The notes under the pieces: generated by a model
The model's input: the letters and a program-made list of their open reading frames with translations, nothing else
Databases searched by the model: none
Told to the model about the DNA's origin: nothing
In this document: positions 1-8,267 of the stretch, piece after piece
Numbering within the stretch: the stretch's first letter is position 1
How the letters are laid out: every line of letters starts with the position of its first letter
From: Candidatus Pelagibacter sp. TMED197
GTDB taxonomy: Bacteria > Pseudomonadota > Alphaproteobacteria > Pelagibacterales > Pelagibacteraceae
Direction: 5' to 3'
Length of the DNA: 17,785 bases
NCBI GenBank assembly: GCA_002169755.1
Contig: NHIU01000028.1
Location: forward strand, 8,073 to 25,857
Made by a program: the position numbers and the translations under genes

Positions 1-234
1 TTACACTTGAAAAAAGGTAATACATACTATTTTATTAATAATTCAGGTGGTTCACACCCATTTAGAATACAATCAACGACCGGAACCGGTGGTACTGCTT
101 ATAATACAGGAGTTACCAATAATGCAGCTAGTTCAGGAGCAATCATATTTCACGTATCTATGGATACTCCAGCAACTCTTTATTACCAATGTACATCACA
201 CGGCGGTATGAACGGAACAATTAACATAACATAG
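1..234 (+). CDS. C-terminal part of a virion protein ending in a cupredoxin-like domain (5' end outside the window)
   Basis: The reading frame is open to the left edge, so the TTG at position 7 is probably not a start and this is the last 77 codons of a longer gene. The visible part is a small beta-rich domain. It has a histidine in a GGSHPFRI context (visible residue 19) and, near the end, the motif CTSHGGM (Cys64, His67, Met70). A distant His followed by Cys-x2-His-x2-Met is the ligand pattern of type 1 (blue) copper proteins of the plastocyanin fold. From memory, similar C-terminal domains occur in structural proteins of marine phages. Copper binding is inference: the fold may be kept for shape alone. 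It lies just before gp8, so a baseplate, tail or fibre role is likely. The stop codon is followed by 37 bases holding the late promoter. Confidence 0.6.
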   Translation, partial: LHLKKGNTYYFINNSGGSHPFRIQSTTGTGGTAYNTGVTNNAASSGAIIFHVSMDTPATLYYQCTSHGGMNGTINIT

Positions 235-244
235 TGAGAAGTCT

Positions 245-252
245 TATAAATA
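245..252 (+). promoter_or_regulatory. T4-type late promoter box TATAAATA
   Basis: The eight bases match the T4 late consensus exactly and stand alone at -10 with no -35 element. They lie in the 37-base gap between the first gene and gp8. Transcription would start about 258-260, giving a very short leader with a Shine-Dalgarno-like AAGGA at 259-263 before the ATG at 272. In T4 such boxes are read by host polymerase carrying the phage gp55 sigma and gp33, activated by the gp45 clamp. Those genes are not in this window. Confidence 0.7.
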
Positions 253-271
253 TTGATTAAGGAAAACAAAT

Positions 272-1735
272 ATGCCAGCAATTATAACAAATAAGTTTAG
301 AATACACAATTCCAAGCAATTTCAGGAATCTTTTTCTGAAGCTGCAGGAAACGTATATTATCTAGGTATTGGTAGGCCTTTACCATTTACTACATCAACT
401 AGAGGTGATGGTAGAACAGATAATTTAGGTACAGATGTATTACCTATTACACCAGCAGATAACATAAATTCAGAATCATTTACTTATGATGATTTATTGG
501 CTGCTAAGAAAATTACAGCAACAGATGTTGCTTTTGTAGCACCTAGAAGAAATTGGGTCACAGGTACAACTTATGACATTTATAGACACGATTATGGAGA
601 AAGAATAACTGGCACAACTACTCTACAATCGGCTAATAGTGGTGTATTTAATATATTTGACGCAAGTTTCTATGTAATGAATTCTGCTAGAAATGTTTAC
701 AAGTGTTTAGATAATGATAATAACACAGCTTCAACGGTAGAACCAACTGGTACAAATGCTTCAACAATTCTATCAACTGCTGATGGTTATAAGTGGAAAT
801 ATATGTACACACTTTCTGCTTCAGAGCAATCAAATTTCCTTTCAACAGATTTTATGCCAGTATCAACAAATACTTCAGTTTCATCAAACGCAGTAGATGG
901 CGCAATTGACATTATCAAAATTAAAACTGCCGGTTCTGGTGGTACTGATGGTACACACACAAACATTGATATTAGAGGCGATGGTTCTGGTGGTAAAGTT
1001 TCAGTCACGGTTACTTCAGGTGCAGTCACAGCGGTAACGGTAACCACAGCAGGAACAGGTTATACTTTTGCAACAATCAGTAATGCTCAAATAGTAGCTG
1101 CTGGTGCAACTAATTTAGTTGGTGCAGAATTAGATGTAATTATTCCTCCTAAAGGCGGCCACGGTTTTAACGCAATAGAAGAAATCGGTGCTTTCTTTGT
1201 AATGACTAATACAAGTTTAGAAGGAACAGAATCAGCAAACTCTGGTGACGTTTCAGTAGCTAATGACTTTAGAAGAGTATGTATGATTAAAGACCCTAAT
1301 TCGGGTGGTTCAGCTGCAAGTGCTTCAACATTAAGAGCTACGTCTGCTATTAAATTAACAGGTGTATCTGGAAGTTTTGCAATTGACGATAAAATTACAC
1401 AAGCAACAACAGGTGCAATTGGTAAAGTTGTAGAGTGGGACTCTACAAATGCAATTTTATATTATGTTCAAACAAGACATTCAAATGAAGGTATTGATAC
1501 AAATGGAAATAAAGTAGCCTTTAGTGCAGCTAACGTAATCAGCGGAGCGACTTCAGGCAGCGCAACACCTGATACTAGTCATTCAGCAACAACGAACAAT
1601 GTAGTATTCAATTCAGGATATTCTGTGCCAGAATTAGACCACGATTCAGGTGATGTTTTATACGTAGAAAACAGAGCGCCAATAACAAGAGCGGCAGACC
1701 AGACAGAGAATATTAAACTGATTATTGAATTTTAA
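272..1735 (+). CDS. gp8: Baseplate wedge protein gp8 (T4-like), with internal insertions
   Basis: This is a structural protein of the baseplate wedge of contractile-tailed phages. As I recall T4 gp8, its start (a TSKFR stretch), its 'YRCLD' and 'GYVWEYLF' segments and its C-terminal 'YMENRPPI...DQTEEI' all have counterparts here. These are TNKFRIHN near residue 6, YKCLDND near 147, GYKWKYMYT near 172, and YVENRAPI...ADQTENI at the C-terminus. A KGGHGFNAIEEIG segment near residue 293 matches the KGF region of T4 gp8. The protein has 487 residues against about 334 in T4. The extra length lies mainly in a Gly/Thr/Val-rich beta segment (about 211-285) and a second segment (about 355-430). Those segments resemble the short repeat modules common in marine myovirus structural proteins. 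It is preceded by the late promoter and followed after 14 bases by the giant structural gene. The C-terminal match makes the family call strong. Confidence 0.87.
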   Translation: MPAIITNKFRIHNSKQFQESFSEAAGNVYYLGIGRPLPFTTSTRGDGRTDNLGTDVLPITPADNINSESFTYDDLLAAKKITATDVAFVAPRRNWVTGTTYDIYRHDYGERITGTTTLQSANSGVFNIFDASFYVMNSARNVYKCLDNDNNTASTVEPTGTNASTILSTADGYKWKYMYTLSASEQSNFLSTDFMPVSTNTSVSSNAVDGAIDIIKIKTAGSGGTDGTHTNIDIRGDGSGGKVSVTVTSGAVTAVTVTTAGTGYTFATISNAQIVAAGATNLVGAELDVIIPPKGGHGFNAIEEIGAFFVMTNTSLEGTESANSGDVSVANDFRRVCMIKDPNSGGSAASASTLRATSAIKLTGVSGSFAIDDKITQATTGAIGKVVEWDSTNAILYYVQTRHSNEGIDTNGNKVAFSAANVISGATSGSATPDTSHSATTNNVVFNSGYSVPELDHDSGDVLYVENRAPITRAADQTENIKLIIEF

Positions 1736-1749
1736 GGGGATATCAGACT

Positions 1750-4700
1750 ATGCCAAGTCCAACTGATTTTAACTTATCGCCCTATTATGATGATTTTGCT
1801 GAAAGTAAAAAGTTTCATAGAATACTTTTTAGACCAGCATTTGCCGTACAAGCGAGAGAGTTAACACAATCACAAACGATTTTACAAAACCAAATTGAAA
1901 AATTTGGTGACCATATGTTCAAACAAGGAGCTATGGTTATTCCTGGTCAAGTTTCTATTGACACTAATTACGAATCAATAAAATTAACTTCAAAATCAGC
2001 TTCATCACTTAGCGATTATAATAATACTACACTAACAGGTGGTACTTCAGGTGTGACAGCAAAAGTAGTTGGTATTTCTGCTACAGATGGTACAGACCCC
2101 GACACTTTATTTGTAAAGTATAATAAAGCTGGTACTAATAATACTTCAATAGTTTTTACAGACGGAGAAACATTAACTTCAGATGGTTCAGGTACTCCGA
2201 CTTGCGTTGTTGCTACGACACACATTGGTTCAGCTACAGCTATACAAGCAGGTACTTATTATATAAATGGATTTTTTGTAAGTGTTGATACTTCAACTTT
2301 AGTATTAGACAAATATACAAACACACCATCATACAGAATAGGTTTAACAATTACAGAAAGTTTTGTGACACCTAATGATGACAATACTTTAAATGACAAT
2401 GCTCAAGGTGTATCAAACACTAATGCTCCAGGTGCTCATAGATTTAAAATACAATTAGGTTTAACAAAGAAAACTTTAGCTTCTGCTGATGATAATAATT
2501 TTTACGAAATATCAAGAGTTGATAATGGTGTTATTCAAACTATGGTCAGAGAGACCGAGTATGCCATATTAGAAGAAACATTAGCTAGAAGAACATTTGA
2601 CGAATCAGGTGATTATGTTTTAACTAATCCTGATTATGATGTTAGAGAACATTTAGCCTCTGGTGATAATAGAGGAGTTTTTTCAGCAGCTGATGGTGGT
2701 CTTGCAACTAAATTAGCAATAGGTGTATCGCCTTTTAAAGCTTATGTAAATGGTTATGAATCACAAAGATTAGGTACAACTTTTGTTGATATAGACAAAG
2801 CAAGAGACTTTGATACAGGTAATAATAACAAAACAAGATTTGAAGTAGATAATTATTTTAATGTTAATAATGTTTATGGTTCGCCAGATGTAGGATTTGT
2901 TTCTGGTGATGTAGAACCTTTTAAAGCAATTAATTTATACGACAGAGCAACTTCAGTTAGAGGTACAGAAAATGCAGTTGTAGGTTTTGATGTTCCACAA
3001 ATTGGTCGTGCTAAGAGTAGAGGTTTCCAATATGTAAGTGGTTCTGAAACTAATGACATATTTGATACATCTGGTATTTGGCGTCATTATATATTTGACG
3101 TTGAAATGTTTACACACTTAAATTTAACAAGTATGCCTGTTATGCAATTTACAGATGGTGAAATTGTTAATGGTGCAGTTTCTAACGCAAGTGGTATTGT
3201 TCAATTCATATCAGTAGACCACACATTTTCTCCGGCTTCATCAATTAGTGTTGCAAGTCCAGGTGTTGTGACATTAAACGGCCACGGATTAGTAGATGGT
3301 CAACAAATAAATTTATCAGGTGGCGATTTTCAAGTAGATAGTTCAGCATATACTCCAGGAATTTATTCAGTTAGAAATGCTACAACAAATACTTTTGAAT
3401 TGTATAGTGCTAGTGGTAGAGACGCAGTAAATGTTACCTCATACACATCACCACCTACAATATTACACGGAGTATTAATTTTATCTAATGTTCAAGGAAC
3501 ATTTATTGCAGGAGAAACGGTAACAGGTCAATCGTCAAGTGCTTCAGCAAATATTCAATCAGATTCTTTAGGTAGAAGAGGTGTTATAACAAAAGATATA
3601 TCATCAACTAAACAAATTGGTATGCCAGGAACACCTCCTTATACAGCTGATGTTGATTTGTCTGCTACGTTTTCTCAACACGTAAATATTCAAGGTAACG
3701 TTTCTATTGCAAATAGTTCGGCACAACTATTAGGTAAAGGTACAAACTTTAATGTTGATTTAAAAATCAATGATAATATATCATTTACAAATGACGCCGG
3801 TGTTACCGTTAATGCAGTAATCAAAAATATAGTTTCACAAGCAGAAGCAACTTTAACTGCCAATGTGGGAGCTGCTGATGTATCAACTGCTACCGTTGTG
3901 ACAAGAAAAAGAGCAAAATTACAAAAACCAGAAAACAATATTTTATTGTTTAAGTTACCATATAAAACAATCAAGACTTTAAAAACAACTTCTAACTCTG
4001 GTTTAACTGATACTAACTTTCAAGTAAGAAGACAATTTACTTCAACACTATCTTCAAATGGTGACGCAACTATTTCAGCAGGTACAAACGAAACATTTGC
4101 TTCATTATCAAATAGTGACTTCTCTGTATCTGTTATGACTACCGGTTCAGGTTCTACTGGTGCAGTTGGAGATACACTAAACTTAACAGGTAGTAATCAC
4201 GAAGGCGATTCAATATTTAATCTAACAGGTTCACCTACAGGTAAAACTTTAAACCTAGATTTTGGTGCTAACTTTGCTGGACATAAAATTAAAATTATTG
4301 CAACGGTCAGTAGAGCGGTTGCAGGTTCTAAAACAAAAAGTTTAAATAGTGCTCAAACGGTAAACGTATCTAGTCAACAAACAATTGAAAGTGGTACAAT
4401 AGGTTTAGGCAAAGCTGATATTTTTAAAATCAATAATGTTTATATGTCTGGTGGATTTGGTTCAGCTGCAAGTGCTTCAGATACAGATATTACAAACAGA
4501 TTTGATTTAGACAATGGTCAAAGAGATAACTTCTATGACATTGGTAGATTAAAATTAAAACCAGGTGCTATTAGACCAACAGGTCAATTGTTAGTTAACT
4601 TTGATTTCTTTTCTCACGGTTCTGGAGATTATTTTGATGTTGACTCATATTCAGGTGTTGTTAATTACGAATTAATACCTAATTATGTTTCAGATACAAC

Positions 4701-7700
4701 AGGTGAAAGTTATGAATTAAGAGACACTTTAGATTTTAGACCAAGAGTAGATGACGCCAGTACAATTACTTCAGATTTAGTCGCTAGGTCTTATGATGGC
4801 ACAGGTGCTTCAAGTGTTGACATACCAAAATTCAATTCAGATATTACTTCAGATTTAGAATTTTATCTAAACAGAATAGATAAAATTTTCTTGACAAGAG
4901 AAGGCCAATTAAGAACGGTAAAAGGTTCGTCTGATTTAAACCCATTATCACCAGCAGATTTAGATGGTCATATGTTAATGGCAACGGTAAATGTTCCTTC
5001 TTATACTTTGAGAACGGATGACGTTGAAGTTGAAGCTGAAGATAATAGAAGATATACAATGAGAGATATTGGTTCTTTAGAAAAAAGAATTAAAAATATG
5101 GAGTATTATACTCAACTCTCTTTATTAGAAGCTGACGCACAATCTTTACAAATACAAGATAGTGATGGTTTTGATAGATTTAAAAATGGTTTTGTTGTTG
5201 ACAACTTCACAGGACACAATGTTGGTGATGTAGCTAACAATGATTACAAATTATCTATTGATATGGCAAGAGGTGAGGCAAGAACATATTTTAATGAAGA
5301 CGTAATTGAATTAGCAGAATCAGATGATGATGGTTCAGCAATTACAGCAGGTGATAGAACAGACGCAAACTATCAAAAAACTGGTGATTTAATTACATTA
5401 CCTTATACTGAAACAGCATACATCACTCAACCTTTTGCAACTAAAACAGAAAACTTAAATCCTTTCTTAATATTTGATTGGATTGGTGATATTGATTTAG
5501 ACCCGCCAGTTGATGAATGGAAAGAAACAAGAGTTGCTCCTGAAATAGTTGCAAACGTAAATGGTTCTTTTGATATTATGGCAATTCAAAGAGGTTTAGA
5601 TAATACAAGTATTTCAGAAATACCAGTTGGTACCGTTTGGAATGAATGGCAAGACCAATGGTCAGGTAATCCAAGGTCTAATCAAAGTTGGCAAGGCAGA
5701 GATTTAGTTCAAACAACAAATACAGATGTTGGTCAAGTTAGAAGTGGTATAAGAACAACAATAGTTCCTCAAACTTTAAGACAAAGTTTAGGTAGTAGAG
5801 TTATATCTGTAAACTTTGTACCATTTATAAGAAGTAGAGAGGTAACATTCCAAGCTTATGGTATGAGACCTAATACAAAAGTATTTCCTTTCTTTGATGA
5901 AATTGCAGTAGCAACTTATGTGACACCAGATGGTGGTTCGTTAGGAGGAAACTTAATTACAGATTCAACGGGTTATGTAAAAGGTGTTTTTGCAATACCT
6001 GACCCTAATGATACAACTAAACCAAAATGGCGAACAGGAAAAAGAGTATTCAGATTATCTAGTTCATCTACAAATAGTACAGATAGAAGAGCCGTTGCAA
6101 CTTCAGCTGAAGGTGATTATGACGCAAAAGGATTGTTAGAAACAACGCAAGAAGCTATTATTGCTAGTAGAGAAGCAAGAACGGTAAGACAAACTACCAC
6201 ATCAAATAGAACAATTACTAGAACGGCAAGTAGAGTTATTGCAAGAAGACAACCACCTGATAGAGGAGGTGGAGGTGGAGGTCGTGATGATGGCGGTGGA
6301 GGTGATGGTGACCCATTAGCTCAATCATTTATGGTTGATGATGAAGACGGTATATTCTGTACTAGTGTTGATGTTTTCTTTGCAACTAAATCGGAAACTA
6401 TTCCTGTTAAAGCAGAAATAAGAAATATGGTCAATGGTTATCCAGGAACAAAAATTCTACCTTTCGGATTAAAATGGATTAATCCAAATCAGGTAACTAC
6501 AAGTACAGACGCAAGTTCAGCTACAACATTTACATTTGACTCACCTGTCTATCTACAAGAAGGTGTTGAGTATGCTCTAGTATTATATTCAGATTCGGTA
6601 GATTATACTGCTTATGTGGCAAGACTAGGTGAAAAACAAATTGGTTCAAATAGAACGGTATCAACTCAACCTAATATGGGTGTCTTATTCAAATCAGCTA
6701 ACAATAGAACGTGGTCAGCTGAACAAATGGAAGATATGAAGTTAACTTTGAAGAAGGCAGTATTTGATAACTCATCTTCAGGAACGGTAACATTATGTAA
6801 TGGTAGTTTACCAGTTAAAACTTTAGATAATAATCCAATTAGAACATTTGCTGGTTCAAATGTTATTAGAGTGTTCCATAAAAACCACGGTATGCATAGT
6901 TCAAATGATAACGTGATAATTGCAGGATTGGCTTCAGGAACATACAATGGTATTCCACATTCTGATATTAACGGAACATATACAAGTATTACAAACATAA
7001 CTTTAGATAGTTATGATATTACTTCTTCAAGTGCCGCTACTTCAACAGGTGATGTTGGTGGTTCTACCGTGACTGCTTCACAAAATAGACAATTTAACGT
7101 TATGCAATTACAAGTCGGACACGTTTTACATCCTAGAACAAATATGACTTCACAAATGTGGACAACAAGTGGTCGTTCAGTTCACGGTTCAGAGACAGCG
7201 TTTGCATTAGCAAGTAATTCAGAAGCAAGAAGTGTTGTATTAGGAGATAATATTTATTTTACAGACCCTAGAATGGTTGTAAGTCAAATAAATGAGACAA
7301 ATGAAATGACTGGAAATAAATCTTTATTTATTAACTTAACTATGTCAACACAAAATGCTAACGTATCTCCTGTAATTGATTTAAAAAGATGTAATGCTTT
7401 TGCAATTTCAAACAGATTAAATCAACCAACGGTAACATCAACTGATACATTTACAGGTGACGGTTCTACTGCTACATTTACATTATCAAGTACACCGGCA
7501 AGTGTACACTTGTTAGCTGTTAAAAAATCAGGTAAAAAATTAGCACCAGTAGATGACTTTCAAGTTTCAGGTTCAACATTAACATTAACAACTGCTCCAG
7601 CTGCAGGTGCAAAAATCGTTGCAAAATTAGCCAACACGGTTGATTTTGAAGATGATACAGCAACAGAGGGTGGTTCGTCTGAAGGTGTTTACTTAATTAA

Positions 7701-8046
7701 ACCTGTAAGTTTAGCAAATCCATCAACTGCTATTGAAGTAAGGGTGGCGGCTAGTGTAAGGTCAACTTCATCTATTAAAATGTTTTACAGATTAACGGGT
7801 GGTGAAGAAACAAGACGTATTCAGGATATTGAATATACACCATTTAATACAGATGGTTCTTCCGATACAAATATTGCTCCTTCAACTGGCGACCAAGTTA
7901 TTGATAGAGATTTCAAAGATTACAAATTTAGTGTTAAAGATTTACCAGAGTTTACATCATTCCAAATTAAAGTAGTATTCAATGGAACAAACTCTGCTTA
8001 TCCTGCTAGATTGAAAGATTTTAGAGCGATTGCTCTGGCGGTATAA
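1750..8046 (+). CDS. Giant baseplate/fibre structural protein, DUF4815-type N-terminus
   Basis: A 2098-residue virion protein. Its N-terminus (PSPTDFNLSPYYDDF, then RPAFAVQARELTQSQ) resembles the DUF4815 proteins of T4-like marine phages. Residues about 498-555 and 1703-1765 are two copies of a beta module with an 'NGHG' or 'KNHG' core. Residues 1102-1135 are helical and could form a coiled coil. Residues 1506-1521 are a Gly/Asp hinge (six Gly, RDD, four Gly). A conserved DPLAQSF domain follows the hinge and runs to about 1690. Residues about 1898-1966 form a 'FTGDGSTATFTL' beta module often seen in phage fibre proteins, apparently inserted into the C-terminal domain. The end, FTSFQIKVVFNGTNSAYPA and beyond, is typical of the family from memory. 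No signal peptide is seen. A GGGGA-type ribosome site (1736-1740) precedes the ATG. It stands where T4 keeps genes 9-12, so it may combine baseplate and fibre-attachment roles; the exact role is inference. Confidence 0.75.
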   Translation: MPSPTDFNLSPYYDDFAESKKFHRILFRPAFAVQARELTQSQTILQNQIEKFGDHMFKQGAMVIPGQVSIDTNYESIKLTSKSASSLSDYNNTTLTGGTSGVTAKVVGISATDGTDPDTLFVKYNKAGTNNTSIVFTDGETLTSDGSGTPTCVVATTHIGSATAIQAGTYYINGFFVSVDTSTLVLDKYTNTPSYRIGLTITESFVTPNDDNTLNDNAQGVSNTNAPGAHRFKIQLGLTKKTLASADDNNFYEISRVDNGVIQTMVRETEYAILEETLARRTFDESGDYVLTNPDYDVREHLASGDNRGVFSAADGGLATKLAIGVSPFKAYVNGYESQRLGTTFVDIDKARDFDTGNNNKTRFEVDNYFNVNNVYGSPDVGFVSGDVEPFKAINLYDRATSVRGTENAVVGFDVPQIGRAKSRGFQYVSGSETNDIFDTSGIWRHYIFDVEMFTHLNLTSMPVMQFTDGEIVNGAVSNASGIVQFISVDHTFSPASSISVASPGVVTLNGHGLVDGQQINLSGGDFQVDSSAYTPGIYSVRNATTNTFELYSASGRDAVNVTSYTSPPTILHGVLILSNVQGTFIAGETVTGQSSSASANIQSDSLGRRGVITKDISSTKQIGMPGTPPYTADVDLSATFSQHVNIQGNVSIANSSAQLLGKGTNFNVDLKINDNISFTNDAGVTVNAVIKNIVSQAEATLTANVGAADVSTATVVTRKRAKLQKPENNILLFKLPYKTIKTLKTTSNSGLTDTNFQVRRQFTSTLSSNGDATISAGTNETFASLSNSDFSVSVMTTGSGSTGAVGDTLNLTGSNHEGDSIFNLTGSPTGKTLNLDFGANFAGHKIKIIATVSRAVAGSKTKSLNSAQTVNVSSQQTIESGTIGLGKADIFKINNVYMSGGFGSAASASDTDITNRFDLDNGQRDNFYDIGRLKLKPGAIRPTGQLLVNFDFFSHGSGDYFDVDSYSGVVNYELIPNYVSDTTGESYELRDTLDFRPRVDDASTITSDLVARSYDGTGASSVDIPKFNSDITSDLEFYLNRIDKIFLTREGQLRTVKGSSDLNPLSPADLDGHMLMATVNVPSYTLRTDDVEVEAEDNRRYTMRDIGSLEKRIKNMEYYTQLSLLEADAQSLQIQDSDGFDRFKNGFVVDNFTGHNVGDVANNDYKLSIDMARGEARTYFNEDVIELAESDDDGSAITAGDRTDANYQKTGDLITLPYTETAYITQPFATKTENLNPFLIFDWIGDIDLDPPVDEWKETRVAPEIVANVNGSFDIMAIQRGLDNTSISEIPVGTVWNEWQDQWSGNPRSNQSWQGRDLVQTTNTDVGQVRSGIRTTIVPQTLRQSLGSRVISVNFVPFIRSREVTFQAYGMRPNTKVFPFFDEIAVATYVTPDGGSLGGNLITDSTGYVKGVFAIPDPNDTTKPKWRTGKRVFRLSSSSTNSTDRRAVATSAEGDYDAKGLLETTQEAIIASREARTVRQTTTSNRTITRTASRVIARRQPPDRGGGGGGRDDGGGGDGDPLAQSFMVDDEDGIFCTSVDVFFATKSETIPVKAEIRNMVNGYPGTKILPFGLKWINPNQVTTSTDASSATTFTFDSPVYLQEGVEYALVLYSDSVDYTAYVARLGEKQIGSNRTVSTQPNMGVLFKSANNRTWSAEQMEDMKLTLKKAVFDNSSSGTVTLCNGSLPVKTLDNNPIRTFAGSNVIRVFHKNHGMHSSNDNVIIAGLASGTYNGIPHSDINGTYTSITNITLDSYDITSSSAATSTGDVGGSTVTASQNRQFNVMQLQVGHVLHPRTNMTSQMWTTSGRSVHGSETAFALASNSEARSVVLGDNIYFTDPRMVVSQINETNEMTGNKSLFINLTMSTQNANVSPVIDLKRCNAFAISNRLNQPTVTSTDTFTGDGSTATFTLSSTPASVHLLAVKKSGKKLAPVDDFQVSGSTLTLTTAPAAGAKIVAKLANTVDFEDDTATEGGSSEGVYLIKPVSLANPSTAIEVRVAASVRSTSSIKMFYRLTGGEETRRIQDIEYTPFNTDGSSDTNIAPSTGDQVIDRDFKDYKFSVKDLPEFTSFQIKVVFNGTNSAYPARLKDFRAIALAV

Positions 8047-8047
8047 T

Positions 8048-8266
8048 ATGGCAAAAATTAAAGTAGAAGGTTATGATAATATGGTAAGAGACACAAACTC
8101 AAATGCTATAGTAAATACAAACGCAACCGAGTATCAACTTTATATGCAAAGAAGAGAATCTAGAAAAAGTCAAAGTGACCAGATTAAAGGTGCTTGTAGA
8201 GAGATAAATAATTTGAAGACAGAATTAAGAGAAATAAAAAATTTAATTAAGGATTTAGTAAAATAA
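8048..8266 (+). CDS. Small coiled-coil protein, probable virion or assembly protein
   Basis: A 72-residue protein beginning MAKIKVEGYDNMVRD. I chose the ATG at 8048, one base after the upstream stop, over an in-frame ATG at 8030 that would overlap the giant gene. The N-terminal half carries a short VRDTNSNAIVNT segment. The C-terminal 35 residues are highly charged with a regular leucine/isoleucine spacing (INNLKTELREIKNLIKDLV), which predicts a coiled coil. From memory, small proteins of this shape sit among the structural genes of T4-like marine phages, but I know no assigned function. It is flanked by structural genes with gaps of one base on each side and is surely cotranscribed with them. 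A trimerising or chaperone-like role is a guess. Confidence 0.65.
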   Translation: MAKIKVEGYDNMVRDTNSNAIVNTNATEYQLYMQRRESRKSQSDQIKGACREINNLKTELREIKNLIKDLVK

Positions 8267-8267
8267 A

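Noticed and set aside
7..234. A complete small gene starting at TTG 7
   Set aside because: The frame is open to the left edge and the domain lacks its first strands. There is no ribosome site, so it is the end of a longer gene.
2262..2269. TATAAATG as a second late promoter on the plus strand
   Set aside because: It differs from the consensus in the last base and lies deep inside the giant gene with no gene start nearby.
6262..6312. The Gly/Asp-rich tract as a frameshift or repeat-expansion artefact
   Set aside because: The frame is continuous on both sides and the codons vary (GGA, GGT, GGC). The following DPLAQSF domain is typical, so it is a real hinge.
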